The position numbers were made by a program, and so were the translations under genes. This document shows, piece by piece, positions 12,125 through 26,010 of a DNA stretch of 64,000 bases (position 1 is its first letter; each line of letters begins with the position of its first letter). Origin of the DNA: Loxodes magnus (lineage: Eukaryota > Ciliophora > Karyorelictea > Loxodida > Loxodidae); contig CAMPDV010000095.1 in the NCBI GenBank assembly GCA_946699065.1, forward strand, positions 186,001 to 250,000. Reading direction: 5' to 3'. The notes beneath the pieces are model-generated. The model saw only the letters and a list, made by a program, of their open reading frames with translations, had not been told where the DNA came from and searched no databases.

Positions 12125-13408
12125 TTTATTTGAATTTAAATCTAAAAATATCAACCTACTTCATTATCATCCCTTCTCTTATTTTAATTACTTATAAAAT
12201 AGAAAATCTATAAATACCTTTCAATTCTAAATACTTTAAAGAGCTTTCCATTAGTTATTAACTAACTTAGATCCTTTATAGTTAGTTCTGAAGCTTAATT
12301 TGTCTAACTACTAATGAAGGTATCTTAATTTAGTTAACTGACTGAAGATAACTTTCTAAGAAGCTTATAATTCATTTAAAAGAATAAATTCTCCTTTAGA
12401 TTTCCAAACTCTAACTTGTAACCCTCCTTTAGAAATAGTCTGTTATTGATTACTAATAAGAGGCTTATTACTAAGCTTAAAGTAGCTAAGAGTTACTAGG
12501 TATGAGTTATATTTCTGTGATTTAACATCTAGCTAAAGAGAAATAGCCTGCTATAATAAATAGCAAGACAGTTATGGAATATCACTTATTATTTACCTTT
12601 ATAGAAAGAACAGGCTTAATGATGGAGGAAATAGGTTTAAGATAGAAGCTTTATTATCCTATTTTATTAATTATTAATTGGCTCTACATTCATAAAAGCA
12701 GAATATCAGGATTAAAAAATACGCCTAAATGCTTAAAAGTTTCTATAAAAAGGTAAGGAAAGTTTTCAAGTTACTTTTTAGAATTATCAAGAAAAAGACA
12801 ACTAATTATAACTTAGATGGTTGCATTTATACTAAATAATAATGCTTTTTATCTCTAACTTCAATCTATTGCTATTATTAATCTACTTGGTAACTAAGCT
12901 ATTATAACCTATTATAGTCTCATATAACCAAGATTAGTCCCTTTTAATAGCAGGTATAGCAATTTCATTATATTGCCTACAATAAACGTCCCATTAGAGT
13001 ATGTTTATTATAATTTCCAAAATAAAGTAAATTTAACCCTTCATCAGATTACTATATTATTATTAAGGGTATTATTGATCTGACATCTACCTATTAGATA
13101 ATTTATTAAGTTAATTTATCTATTTGCTTTATAAGCTAAGCTATTAGATTATTAGTTGCTTTTTTAACTTAAAAAGCAATTTAAAAGGATAAGTCTATTT
13201 TATTTAAACTAGGATCAGATTGGCCAGTATGCCTGATTAAATTAAGGAATTAGAAAAATGAAGAAAGGAGTTTAGAGTAGTTATAAGCAGTAAATTGCTT
13301 GATTTTAACTGATAAGAAAGCGATGTGACTTTATTAGATAGCTTTTTGTGGCAGTTTAAAGGATTTAAAGTTTTAATAGATAGAATAATTTTTAAGTAGA
13401 GTTTGGTA
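12125..13408. other. AT-rich spacer, duplicated
   Basis: Spacer between the DHHC start and the CDPK stop. No gene is seen. It is matched almost perfectly by 45161-46444, including low-complexity tracts, which shows the duplication is recent. Confidence 0.5.
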
Positions 13409-14669
<1,261 letters not shown>

Positions 14670-15200
14670 TTTTCAGCTAGATAAGAATGAGTAGGAGCTT
14701 ATTGTGGTAAAAAAGCTGATACCATTTACTTGTCTTAGTTAAATATTACCTCTCTCATCAGATAGCTATCTAAAAGATAATCCTGTTATTATGTTATCCA
14801 ACTATGCTTCCTTTGGAAGCTAGAGTAAATATGCTGATTATCTTATTAGTGTTTTGTTCAGACAATAAATCTGAGTTGTAATGTCATATTATTAGATAAG
14901 CCAAGCTTATCCTTTAGCTATAAGATAATTTTAAAAGCATGGAAGGATAATAAAAAGTTAGGTGTAACTTATTAAGTCTAGTTCAAGTGAGGCATTATCT
15001 TAAGTCTATTAAGATGCTACCATGCTATAGTAATTAAGACTCTTTGAATGCTATTCCTTATAATTTATAGATGAAGGTGTATTCAGATTATTTTAATAAG
15101 GCCACTTTAAGCTAAATGCGCTCTTAGTCTTAAAGTAGTGAATTAAACCAAAACATTAGGAATAGAGATATAGAAATCTATCTAATTGGCTTTTTTGCTT

Positions 15201-15410
15201 ATGAAACTACAATCAAATAGAGAAGTAAGTAGTGTGAATATTAACGATTTAGAATTGAAAGCTAATTAACTAAGAAATGTGTTCTAGTAAGAGCATTTAA
15301 AGGAAATAGATGACTCTAAGTTAAATAACAGTAAATTATAAGAAACTAAAAGCATCCAATGGCTATAAATTGAGCTTTTGATTAGGGGTTTAATAATCAT
15401 TCCATATTGA
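15201..15410 (+). CDS. Possible small protein, weak
   Basis: 69 codons from ATG to TGA, with charged and hydrophobic stretches (for example SIQWLQIELLIRGLIIIPY at the end, which could be a membrane segment). The same frame is kept in copy 2 (from about 49194), but the copies are too alike for that to count as evidence. No domain is recognised. Confidence 0.2.
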
Positions 15411-16357
15411 GGTATATGTATTACTAGCATGATTTTGAATAATCTGCTTTATAAATTATAAATAAATAAAGATTGCTTATTGTTTTAGTTTTGAGAGCTA
15501 CTAAATAATACCTGGTAAATCTAGGGTAAAAATAAGAAGCAAAGGATATTAAAATTAGATGAATATAGGTATAATTTCTAAAAATTTAGCTTTAAATTCA
15601 TATAAATATGATTATATCAGGAGATAACTAATTAAATCCTTAAGATATATGCAAATATTAGATTTCTTGATTTCTAATAAAAAGAAAAATTTATAATATC
15701 TTTAGTGCTAGAAACTCAATAATATATCATTATTTTATAAGTCCTTTGCTTTACCTTCTCAGTATTTGATAAATTTCTTTGAGATAGTTTTTTATAAATG
15801 AATAGATAAAAAAGTTGGTTTATCTTAATGATTCATTTCTATAAATTTTTACTAGAATCTGTAAAATAAAATTAGGTAGTTTAATACTTTTTTTTCTCTT
15901 AAGTTCATGCTAAAAATCTACGATTGAGTTATAATTATTTTTATCTACTTTTTTTCTCTTTATTTAAACGGAAAATAGTTGAGGCACTCTGAAATTAGTC
16001 AGGCTGTTTTATAAATGGTTAAATAAATTTCTTATTAGGTGCTGTTATTAAAGCTTTTAGTGAAGTTGGATTATTTAAGAAGTAAAGCCTTTTTGCTTAT
16101 AACTAAGTTATATAAACTAACTGTCAAAAGTTAAAGGGTTTATTCTAAAATTTTAAGTCTGTAAATTAAGATTTTCATACTCATGAATTTTGATTTTGTC
16201 TGATGATTACTAAAGCATAATAAGTAATCTAAGGTAGTACATAACCCTCTTTATCAAATATTATCCTATCATTCATATAGTGCTTAATGATATCTCTCAT
16301 ACTCTTCTTATGAACCTCTTAATTTGATTTACTTAATTAGACTAAAAGGCATTTTAA

Positions 16358-18569
16358 CTAATCCTTTCTCTGTTTAGTAAACTTAAGCTATTTAATATAG
16401 CAATTTAAGTAGCAAAAGGTAAATAGATTTATAGCACATACCTATAAAAAATGTACTATCATTAGAGCTTTAGAATCAAAGTTATGATTAACAAATCCAA
16501 CCTACTCTCAGCAAAGTTTTAAATACATTTAAAAAGTCTAAAATGAAAAGGGAAGAAAGGTATAATATTGATTGTCCTTTAATGAATTATAAATAGCCTA
16601 TTACCCTATAAGCTATCGCTTATATCTTAAAGAATTATCAAGATACTTCGAAAGAGAATTTAGCAAGATTCCTTATAATTAATTTTCTAAAACCCTTTTG
16701 AGTATTAAAGTTTAACTATAATTATGGATGGTGTAGTATCTATAAGGGGAGTTTATCGTATATCATTGAAGATTGAATCCTTTTAATTTCTAATCTTTTT
16801 CCAGGGAGATTAAAAGCAGGTTCCATTTCAATCCTTTTCCAGAAAAGATTCTTGCTAAGTTAACAAAGTTTATCTATATTTTCTAATTAACTTCATATTC
16901 CCAAGATAGTTTCTATAATTATTTTAAATTGAAGTATTAATCAAAAAATAGGAATCAAACTAAAAGTCAGTCTCTAGTAATAAACTTTATTATAACTAAA
17001 GCAGCTCAAAAGCTTGAAGTTAGAATTTAAAATAATGGTAATTAGCCAGCTTTAATGCTTAACTTCACATATATATTTATTCTTCAAAGTATTAAATTTA
17101 GTAAGGTATTAATCTAATAAAATGAGCAACTAAAGTAAGTCTATTTAAGTTAAGAAATGCAGCTGAATGATTTATTATAAACTCTTACCCAATCAAAAAA
17201 CTATAAAGAAACATAATTATTAAATTAAATGCATTATGATAGAAGCGAATCTTTATTTTATCTAAATACTTTTTATTTTTCTAAAGTATATTAATTCAAT
17301 TGACACTCACAGTTAGGAAGAACAGAAGAAAAACGAATTAATAAGATCTAAAAAAGTATTAAATTAATAAAAGATGTAATACCAACTAAAAGAACTAGAA
17401 CCGTATTTATAAAATTAAATTATCTCCTTTTAATTTCCATTTTACTTTTGAGTCTATAAGCACTAAGTTTCTATATAATTTACATCTTAAAAGTATTTAA
17501 TTATGCATTTAAGTCTTTTCTAAATATATGGGTATTAATATACTTTTATTAGAAGTTTGAAAATAAAGACAGGGAAAATTGAGTTTACCTTTGTTTCAGC
17601 TTTATTTAGGTTATTCTAGTCGCCTTTTATTATTGATTATGTATTTTATCTATTAACTTTAGAAATGTTTCTTTTGGCAAAAAATAAGAATCTCACATAT
17701 AAAAATACAAATTCATACTATGAAATCTACTAGAAATGGTTATCATTCTACCATTATAATCTAAAAGGGGGAACAGTCTTTTTTACTTCAGTGGCTTTCA
17801 TCTACCTATAACTGTATCTAGAACTAATTATCTTAGCTCTCAATTATAAGGATTAAAGAGAGCTTTATATAGGATTTTTTATGAAGTCAACTTAAATAGT
17901 CAATGTTATGTCTTTTAAATTAGGCAATAAAATACCTTTAAGATATAATTAAACAATGAACTATATTTCTGACTATGAATTTACTCTAATAGTGTCGTAA
18001 TCAATCAACTGAAAGATAAATAGTAGCTTGATAACTTCAATTTAGTGGTATATTCTTTAATGGTCTAGTTTGAGCTTGACTATCTTAAAATTATTTATTT
18101 TCAAATTTTTCTAAATATCACCATAGCGAACCGAAATTAGGCTAGATTAAAAAAGAATGAAATTTAGTAAAAAGTAAACTAATTTTGAATCTTAAAATAA
18201 GCTAAAAATATAAATTTTAGGTAGAAAATAACTAAAATGCTAAGTCTAAAGTTTCTAAAGATAGTATTATTAGACTCTTAGAGCTATTTAGCATTTTATT
18301 GGATATCTAATTTAACTTCTAGTTGAATGTAATTTAAATTATTAAAGAACCTACTTCAAAATTAATTCCCACACACATTATAGTGCATTTTTAGCTATAT
18401 AAGAGAAAATATAAAACCCTGTGTTATGTATAAAGTATTAAGATGAAATAAAGGAAATTAAGCTTAGCTTTGAAAACTTTATTATATATAATATCTAAAT
18501 AATTAAGGTAGCAGTTTTACCTAACTAGATGATTTTATTTAATTAAATGATAAAAAACACTTTTATTGT
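16358..18569. other. Copy-1-specific 2.2-kb segment
   Basis: Present in copy 1 only. At the equivalent point copy 2 has 62 unrelated bases (50351-50412). It is AT-rich, with no frame, terminal repeats or target duplication that I can identify. I cannot say whether copy 1 gained it or copy 2 lost it. Confidence 0.7.
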
Positions 18570-18659
18570 AATAAGAGAAAGAAGTTTATTAAAATTTAGA
18601 GCAATCAGAATAACAATTAATTTATAGTCTAAATTATAAATTATTTTTCTTAATTTTTC

Positions 18660-20236
18660 TCAAACTTTTAAGTAATCTATATTCAAATGTGGGTTCTTTC
18701 GCTTAAACTCATATGGATTAAAATCGCATGTGCATTGTATTAGTCAGTCTTTTTTGCATTCTTCACACCACTGGAAATTACATTCACTACAATTCATTGA
18801 TTTACTTTAGTCATTTAAATTTTTTTTGCAAGAGGCATTACACTTTGGGCATTTTATTACTACTCTACTTTTAAATTGTTCAAATATTTTTTCTAAATCA
18901 CTGTTTGGATTTAATCTTTTAAATTCATGAGGATTGAAGAGGCAATGACATTATAAGAGCCATTCAAACTAACAAACACTACACCACTCAAATTTACAAT
19001 TCGTACATGTTAAGTGATCACAGCCTCCATCTCTAATGAAAAGGAAAGAGCATTTTATGCATTTTATCAAAATACCCTTTGCAATCATTTCCTTTATCCT
19101 AAAATAAAGACTTACTTTTATTCACCATCATCTTCTATTTGACATTTTTATGCAATATGAGGATTTTTGTAGCATCCTGGACAGAACAAATGTTTACATT
19201 CAGGGCATTCTACTTACTCTTAAGGTCCAAAAATTATAAACGTATTTTTGCAATTTAGACAGTCAATCAACTTCTCACCTTCTTATAAACCAGCAACTAA
19301 AATAGAAAATTTTTAGTACTTTTTTAAGCTTTCTTAGTCTTCTTTTATTTATAGTACTTATTCCATTTAATTTGGATGAATTTTCGATTAACACTAAGAA
19401 AGAGGACACTTCATTTAATCTTCTGATACTTTAGCTTCTTATATTAAAGATTTTAGCCATGTATGAATATCGCTAATGCAAAAAGAATGTAAGCATTTTA
19501 ACTAATACATTTAAGATTCTTAGTAGTCTAGCATGCAAATTTGACACTCTTTTATTTATTTCCGCCCTTCAAATTATGGTTAAGCAACTGGCTATACAAT
19601 AGGTTATTATATTGGAATCATCTCATTTTAATTGTTTCCAAAAATAAATTTTACCATTTCTTCTCCACCTAGAACGTTGAAACAAATAGAAGTTGGAATT
19701 GAGTTTTAACATACATAGCATTTAACAGAGCCGTTATAAATGTTTTGTATATTTTACTAAGCATCATTTAATACCTTGTTTACGATGCATTCGGTGCAAA
19801 ACCAATGCTTACATCTCAGTTCAAGTTAAGATATAAATAATTTGCAATTCATGCACATCAAAGAGACTTCTTAGGATTAATTACTTTCTATCTTTACTTA
19901 ACTTGGGTCTATTGGCTGAATGTTTTGACCTATCTATTAATTATTTTAAGGAGCAAAACTCGGTTGTACATTTTAAGATTACTAAGACAGTTATTAATTT
20001 ATTAATTCTTAAACAACTTGCTAAGAGCTTTGCTAGTTTTAAGCTTATCCTGCTTTTACTTCTTCTTATGCCTATACACTTTATTAAATACCTTGCTAGG
20101 TTAAATTTTATTAATTTTATATTTACTCATTTCCTTGCTAAGTTTCTTGCGAGGCTTACTTTTATCCACCTTTATCGATATTTATGTATTGCTAATTAGG
20201 ATTTGGATTCTTTTACTTAACTGAACAACAACCCAT
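18660..20236 (-). CDS. RBR E3 ubiquitin ligase A, copy 1
   Basis: RING-between-RING ubiquitin ligase, probably membrane-anchored. ATG 20236, TGA 18660-18662, one 17-nt intron (19099-19115), 519 residues. The N-terminus MGCCSVK looks like a myristoylation (Gly2) plus palmitoylation (Cys3, Cys4) signal. A Gln-rich linker follows to about 125, then a small Cys/His cluster (MCMNC...RCKHWFCTEC...CYVC). RING1 begins at CQICMLDY (about 230), the IBR has CLNCKNTF and CPECKHLFCPGC, and RING2 has CIKCSFLFIRDGGCDHLTC with the family's catalytic Cys in GGCDH. A second RING2-like unit follows (CPKCNASCKKN...CSECNFQWC) but lacks that Cys. The upstream ATG was chosen because the frame stays open and protein-like through the Gln-rich part. 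Confidence 0.88.
19099..19115 (-). other. 17-nt intron in RBR-A
   Basis: GTAAGTCTTTATTTTAG on the minus strand. It restores the frame between the IBR and RING2. The same intron sits at the same place in copy 2 (50942-50958) and in RBR-B (55133-55149), so it predates the split of these paralogues. Confidence 0.88.
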
Positions 20237-21446
20237 TTATAAAGCTTTTAATTTAAAGGATTTAAATATTCAATTGGATTAAATTTAATAGATTTTAACG
20301 ACTAAAATAAACTTATTCCGATCTTAATAAATTCAATGATACCTTCATTAAGGAATCAAAATAAGAAGCTCTATCTAATTATTAATAGTTACTCACAGTC
20401 AAACAAGCTTCTTCAAATACAGAATTTTTACTAGGGTCTATTAAAGTGAATAAGGATATCATGTAAGCTTTATAAAAGCATAAGAAGTTTCTATTTTAAT
20501 TTGTACCATTCTGAGTAGAATTAAATGCATTAAGCTTTAAATAATTTTGTTAGAATAATTGACTAGAAAATATAGCGAAAGGATTCTGTTTATTTATTTT
20601 CCATTTTTTATTCTTTCTTATATCCTTTAAATCTAACTATTATTTAAGCTAATATGCTTCTTGTAGGTTTATAATTATTGGTTAAAGCTTGTTTATCTTA
20701 GAAAATTATTAGAACTATACTGTTGATAGTTCCCTCAGTCTAAAAGCTTAAATAGCTTTGCTATCAATGCTTTTATGTAGAATAATTGATATAATTTCTA
20801 GAGTCAAATTATTATAATTTTAACTGTAAGAAAATCTTAGGATTAGTTAGAGAGACTAATTAAAAGCTTTCTTCTATAGCTTTCTACTTCTAAATAAAAT
20901 ACAGGATTATAATTAAACCTCTAGAACCTTATTTAAGGATTTACTTATTCACCGGAAGCAAAAGAATATTTAGCTTAATAAAGAAACAGTTAATACCATC
21001 TTATGGATATTAAATCACTAATAGTTTTCCTTTTAATTTTAGAAGCTTTACTACTAATACTTTCCTAAAGCATATATAAAATAATGTAGAATATAGGAAT
21101 TAAAAGATATAAGAGTGATGCTTTTTTACAAATTCAATAAGTTTGAGTTTCTAATAAATAAGTTGAAGACTACATTTAAGTCTCTAAATTTAACTATAAG
21201 TCATATCCCATCAAACAGTCTCTTTATAAAGCCTATTTTAATTAATTTACGTCAATTTATCAATATTACGTTCAAGCTTTTCTAAATTGTTTTGATAGAA
21301 GAAAAACTATTTTTAGAAGGATAAGAACTACATCAGTCTTTAATTTTGAGTAAATAAAATCTGCTCTATCTCTCAAACTTGACTGCTTTTATCGTGCCAA
21401 ATAAAAATAATTCACTTTCACAGATTAAAGACTTTAAGCATTTGCT
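20237..21446. other. AT-rich spacer upstream of RBR-A
   Basis: Upstream region of RBR-A, matched by 52080-53289 in copy 2. No gene or RNA recognised. It ends at the retrotransposon insertion point. Confidence 0.5.
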
Positions 21447-21458
21447 TTAAGAATTAGG
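21447..21458. repeat. Left target-site duplication, 12 bp
   Basis: TTAAGAATTAGG. The same 12 bp lies at 42004-42015 on the far side of the insertion and occurs once in the unoccupied copy at 53290-53301. Confidence 0.9.
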
Positions 21459-21469
21459 TTCATAAAAAA

Positions 21470-22156
21470 ATGGTAGAAAGGTTCAAGAAAGGCTTCTATA
21501 CCACCTCCTAAAAAGGGGAGAGAAAGTAAGAACCCTCATCTCTAACTAACACGTCTTCTTCCTAGAAATAATCTTCTTCTCAAAACCTTCAAGAATAATA
21601 GACTCAACTAGGAACTTCCAGGCCAACCTAAAAGATGGGACAAAAGACCCAAAAAGCTACCTCGATGACACCAACTGAAGAGGAAGGACCTAGAAAGGTG
21701 CTGGAGACGCAAGAAGCAGCAGCCGTGCGAGAGTTTGCGATGCCACAGTTCCAGGAAGAACAGGTATAAATTTTAGTCGCATTCTCTGACCTGAAGGAGG
21801 AAGTAAAGAAGCTACGATTAGAGAATAGAGCTCTAAAAAATCAAGTTACTGAGCTCAAGGAATGGAAAGAAAGCTTCTGGGAAGTCTAAGATTGAGAGCA
21901 AAACACTTTCTTTAGGGAAATGGGATTGCTGCAGCAGAGAACAACTGTGCTTGAAGAGAACAGCAAGTAGCAACAATAGTAGGAATTCGAAGTTAAGACA
22001 ATTCAAGATCCAATGGACATAGAAGGAGCTATTAATTTACCGAGGAGTCCAGACAAGAAATGAATTAAGAATAAACCAAGATGTTTTGTATGCAAACAAA
22101 CTGGACATAAATATAGACAATGTTAGAAATTGAAATTAATTAAATAATAGTACTGA
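21470..22156 (+). CDS. Gag-like ORF1 with CCHC zinc knuckle
   Basis: 228 residues from ATG 21470 to TGA 22154-22156. A Ser/Gln/Thr-rich N-terminus is followed by a predicted coiled coil (about 105-150, with LKEEVKKLRLENRALKN) and a C-terminal zinc knuckle CFVCKQTGHKYRQC (C-X2-C-X4-H-X4-C, about 205-218). This layout fits a nucleic-acid-binding ORF1/Gag protein of a retroelement. The start lies 11 bp inside the insertion. Base composition is clearly less AT-rich than the ORF that follows, which may mean a different origin from the rest of the composite. No protease or integrase is nearby, so an LTR-element source is not supported. Confidence 0.7.
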
Positions 22157-22250
22157 AATAGAAAATAATAAGAAAAATAATAGTACTAATATTAGGATAA
22201 GATTAGAGAAAAAAAAAATTCTTGCACAAATTAATCAAAACAATTAAGAC

Positions 22251-23429
22251 ATGATTAACTCATATGAAGCAATCTATGAGCAGTACAAGATTTATATAAA
22301 TAAAATTAATAAGAAAATTAAGGATATCAAATAATTTATATTATATCATACTTAATAGTTACTTTAAGAAGTTTATAAATAAAGGAATAATACTAGAGAG
22401 ATGGAAATTTAAACAGACTTTTTAAACTAATAATTTGAATAAACTTATTTTAATCAATAAATGACTTAAACTGAGTTAGTTGAAAATCATAAATCGATAT
22501 AAACAAATTTGTAATTCAATGAAATATTTACTTATTAATAAATGAACTATCTGCAATGTTTAATTTAGTTATATTAATATCAACAATAATAATCAGACCA
22601 AATATAATGAGAACTTTAATAAGTTTATTAGCTAAAGAATAAGACTGAAGTCGAATTAAAAAATTAGCAATTTGAAAATCAATAATACAATAAACAGTGC
22701 TAGGAGTTATAAAATTAAATCTTATTTTTTAGTTAAGAATTAGAGAATCAATAGCAATATAATTCTGAACAGATCAGGATATTACAAGCACAGCAGTAAT
22801 AAAAAGAATAAATCCTGTAAGGATTTTTAACATAAAAATAAAATGAAATTGAAAACATAACAAGCTTTTATACTAAGCAACTATAAAAATATTAACAAAT
22901 ATATTTTGAAATGTAAACATAAACAGAAACAAATTAAACCAAAATTAATTAAACTTAAACAGATGTTATAGGATAGGATAAGCAAATTTAAGTAAAAATC
23001 CAGTGTTTAGATATATCATCTAACACAATAAAAGTTGATCAATTAGACCAATTTTGCCAAGTGAATTTGTAAGAAAAGAATTATATAAAACTCTAGTAAT
23101 CCTATCATTAGTTAAATATAGGTTTCATATGTAACGATTAAAAGTAAGAGGAAAATCTGAGAAAATAATAAGAAATTAATAAAATGTTAATGAATGGATT
23201 ATTTAGCCTTAAAGCTAAAAATTAATCAAAGGATTAATAGAACTAGACAGATTTCAATAAAATTGAAAACTAAAAATGTTCTGTTGCTAAAAATTCAAAC
23301 CCTCTTAAAAGAAAATAGGAAAAAGATTATATTTAAATTCCAGTAGTGCATAAATATATACAGAACAATTTTAAAACCTAAGATAATTCCCCAAAATAAC
23401 ATACACAAAATTAAACAAAAAATATTTGA
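22251..23429 (+). CDS. Retroelement coiled-coil ORF1 protein
   Basis: 392 residues from ATG 22251 to TGA 23427-23429. The protein is extremely rich in Gln, Asn, Lys and Ile, many Gln codons being TAA/TAG, with heptad-like coiled-coil character over most of its length. It ends in a basic patch (SNPLKRKQEKDYIQIP). A block near its C-terminal third (FCQVNLQEKNY...SYHQLNIGFI) has a clear counterpart in the second ORF1 downstream (YCQIKLPDEDF...QYHQLNLKFI), which shows both belong to one LINE ORF1 family. Likely role: RNA-binding or oligomerising ORF1p. I know no named domain for it. Confidence 0.65.
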
Positions 23430-23437
23430 AAGAAATA

Positions 23438-23935
23438 ATTTGCATCTATAAGATTAGAAGCCAGTCTTACGCATTTCGAAAGACTCTGAAAGATCGAAAT
23501 TATATTATTGAAAACCCTTTTTGTATATGCGGAGAATATGACACTCTCCAACATGTAATGGAATGTATATATTACATTGATATAAGAGAATGATTGGTCT
23601 CCAAAATTGGTTAATGTGATATTTTGAAACTAATAAGTTACGATTAACTATATATAAACTCTTTTTCTAAGAAAAAAATAGAAATGGTGGATGAATAAAT
23701 AAAAATATTCATTCAAATGTTTATCAAAAGGAGGCGAGAAATTCTATAACAAGAGAAAGAAGAAGAGCAATACGAGAAATAATAAAAAGAAGCAAATCTA
23801 AGAATAGAAAATTTTAATGAAGAGAATGAAGAATAATAAAAACAAATTTAAATTCCAGTAGCTAAACGTAGTATTAAATATAGAGATAACGAAAAAAATG
23901 GACGAAATATAGAATTCACTAGTTTTTAATAGTGA
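23438..23935 (+). pseudogene. LINE ORF2 C-terminal remnant
   Basis: About 165 codons matching the C-terminal end of the ORF2 proteins downstream: the YKIRSQSYAFRKTLKDRNY block, the zinc-finger-like CICGEYDTLQHVMEC, YIDIREWL, and an acidic-basic tail. It ends at TGA 23933-23935. The endonuclease and RT are absent, so ORF1 is joined almost directly to the ORF2 tail. This marks an internally deleted element (type D). Confidence 0.75.
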
Positions 23936-24172
23936 CTCTTCTTTAATTAATTTCAAAGAAGCTGCAAATTCATAGAAAAAGCATAGGCAGGTGCATTAAA
24001 ATCTCCAAACGAAAGATTTGGAGTAACTACAAATTAAATAAGTAAACCTAATAATGAATTTATTAAGACAACTACTTAAAAATTGTAGTAAAAACCGGAA
24101 AACAAATTCATACGCGTCCCATTAAAGCTACTTAGGAACTCTCTTCAACGTGGATATTAATTGTAGCGTATT

Positions 24173-26010
24173 ATGAAAGTGAAATCAACCTATAAATAGA
24201 TGAACAGATTAACCGCCTAAAATAATACCGCGAAAGATACGAAACGATTACCTAAGAAATCTTTCCAAAAATAAGATATTATCTTAGATAGTTAGAATTC
24301 AAAAGATATACCTTCAAATCCTAATTAAAATTCAAATAAAGATATCCTTTTATGGTAGTCAAAAATAACATAAACTTAAGATTAATTTTTGAATAATACT
24401 AATTAAAAATTCTATTAAATTTCAAATAACTAAATTAATCAGAAATAAAATAATACTACTAATCCTGATAATTCAAATAATCATTATTTACCTGATCTTC
24501 AGAGCAAAAAACCTTAAAATTAAACTGCTGATTTAAGAAATGTAATATAAAATCAAATAATTAATTAGTCTAATGAGAATTTATTTACCTTAGAAATAAA
24601 AGAACTTAAACATAATATATAAAGACTTATAGATAAGAACCAATAATTAAATGAAATGCTAATTAATATAAAAGCAAAATATGAACGAGATATTGAAACA
24701 TTGATAAGTAACTAAGAAATAACCAAAATATATTATAAAACTTATATAAATAAAATTTATTAGAAATATAAACTATTATAGAACTATTTTTAGTCAATCA
24801 AATCTGATATATAGCAATATCACAAAAAAATGCTATCAAAATAACTAGTTCATAAAATTACTTAAACAAACTTCTCCACTTATTACAGTAACTAAATAGT
24901 TTAAACAGATGAAATAATTAGTATAGTTCAAGAAATTTAGATATAATAGAAAAACTATGAGAATTAAGTCAATTCAAAAGATGAAATATAATCTAATTAA
25001 GAGATTCAAATTGAAGCCAATGCTAATTAAAGCTTTACTTAAGCTTAAATGATAGGAGTAAATAATTCACTATGCCAAAACTTTAATAAACTTATAAATT
25101 TTACTTAAATTGAAATAGATAACTTTCTAAATAAAACTTAGCAAGGATATCAATAGACTATATTAGAATAGAACTAATATTTACTTCAACAAATTACCTA
25201 ATAAAAAATAATAATCGAAATTTAACTCCAAGAGTTATATTCTTAATATTAAAAATTATAAAACTAAAATAAGTAATTTATAGATTAAGAATAGAAAGCT
25301 TAAATGGAAATTTTAACTTTTAAAATCGAATTAGATAAGTAAAGATAATAAAACTATGAAATAAATATAGCTTTTCAAAATTAAATTCTATTAAAAAATA
25401 AGGAAATTCAAATGTATAAAGAATTATTTTAGAATTAAATCTAACATACAAAAGAATTTAGTAATTAATAGTAATTTTAGAAGAAGTAATTTGTAGATGC
25501 ATAAACTTAGACATTATATGGAAATATTTAAACAAAGGATAGTATTATCTAAACAGATAATATAAATAAATAATAAACAGCTTTTTGTGTCAAAAATTTA
25601 CTCAAACAAATATAATCAAGCAAGACAAGTTAATGTAAACTTAAAATAATTAATAGGAAGCATAAACTAATACTATTATAACATAATAACTAATACTGTC
25701 AAATAAAATTGCCAGATGAAGATTTTGTTTTACTATAGCATTAATATCACTAACTCAACTTAAAATTCATTTAAAGTACCCAAAATATGTAGACACTTGA
25801 GATAAAAATAGAAGAGTTTAAAAACTTAATTAAAATTTGAAAGCAGATATATTTAATTATTCTACTAAAAGATGAAAAAAATATTAATAAAACTAAACAG
25901 ATTCGATCGATGCTATTTATCAGAATTAAACCTTATCTTCCAATATTAATCTTAATATTCTTAAAAGGAAACCTGAAGAAGAAGATGAAACAATTCCGCC
26001 AGCAAAACGT
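24173..26010 (+). pseudogene. Second LINE ORF1 (type A), frameshifted
   Basis: A long Gln/Asn-rich coiled-coil protein homologous to the ORF1 at 22251-23429. The reading frame continues upstream of ATG 24173 as far as the TGA at 23933, so the start is uncertain. Shared features include a YYKTYINKIY block, the CQIKLPDEDF...QYHQLNLKFI block and a basic patch NILKRKPEEEDE near the end. The frame breaks near 25830 in an AT-only tract; the homologous C-terminal part is in another frame, so a one-base indel is inferred. The final frame runs straight into ORF2. Confidence 0.6.

Larger units (their letters stand above)
14671..18659. other. Long AT-rich spacer
   Basis: Four kilobases between the truncated CDPK and RBR-A, matched by copy 2 except 16358-18569, which copy 2 lacks. 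A frame of 69 codons (ATG 15201 to TGA 15408-15410) is the only mildly protein-like stretch. Nothing else resembling a gene, RNA or mobile element is visible. Confidence 0.45.

Noticed and set aside
19903-20199. 98-codon Leu/Phe-rich plus-strand frame resembling a membrane protein
   Set aside because: It is the antisense of the Gln-rich linker of RBR-A. Antisense of CAA/TAA/TAG-rich coding reads as Leu-rich, and the minus frame continues from the MGCC start into RING1.
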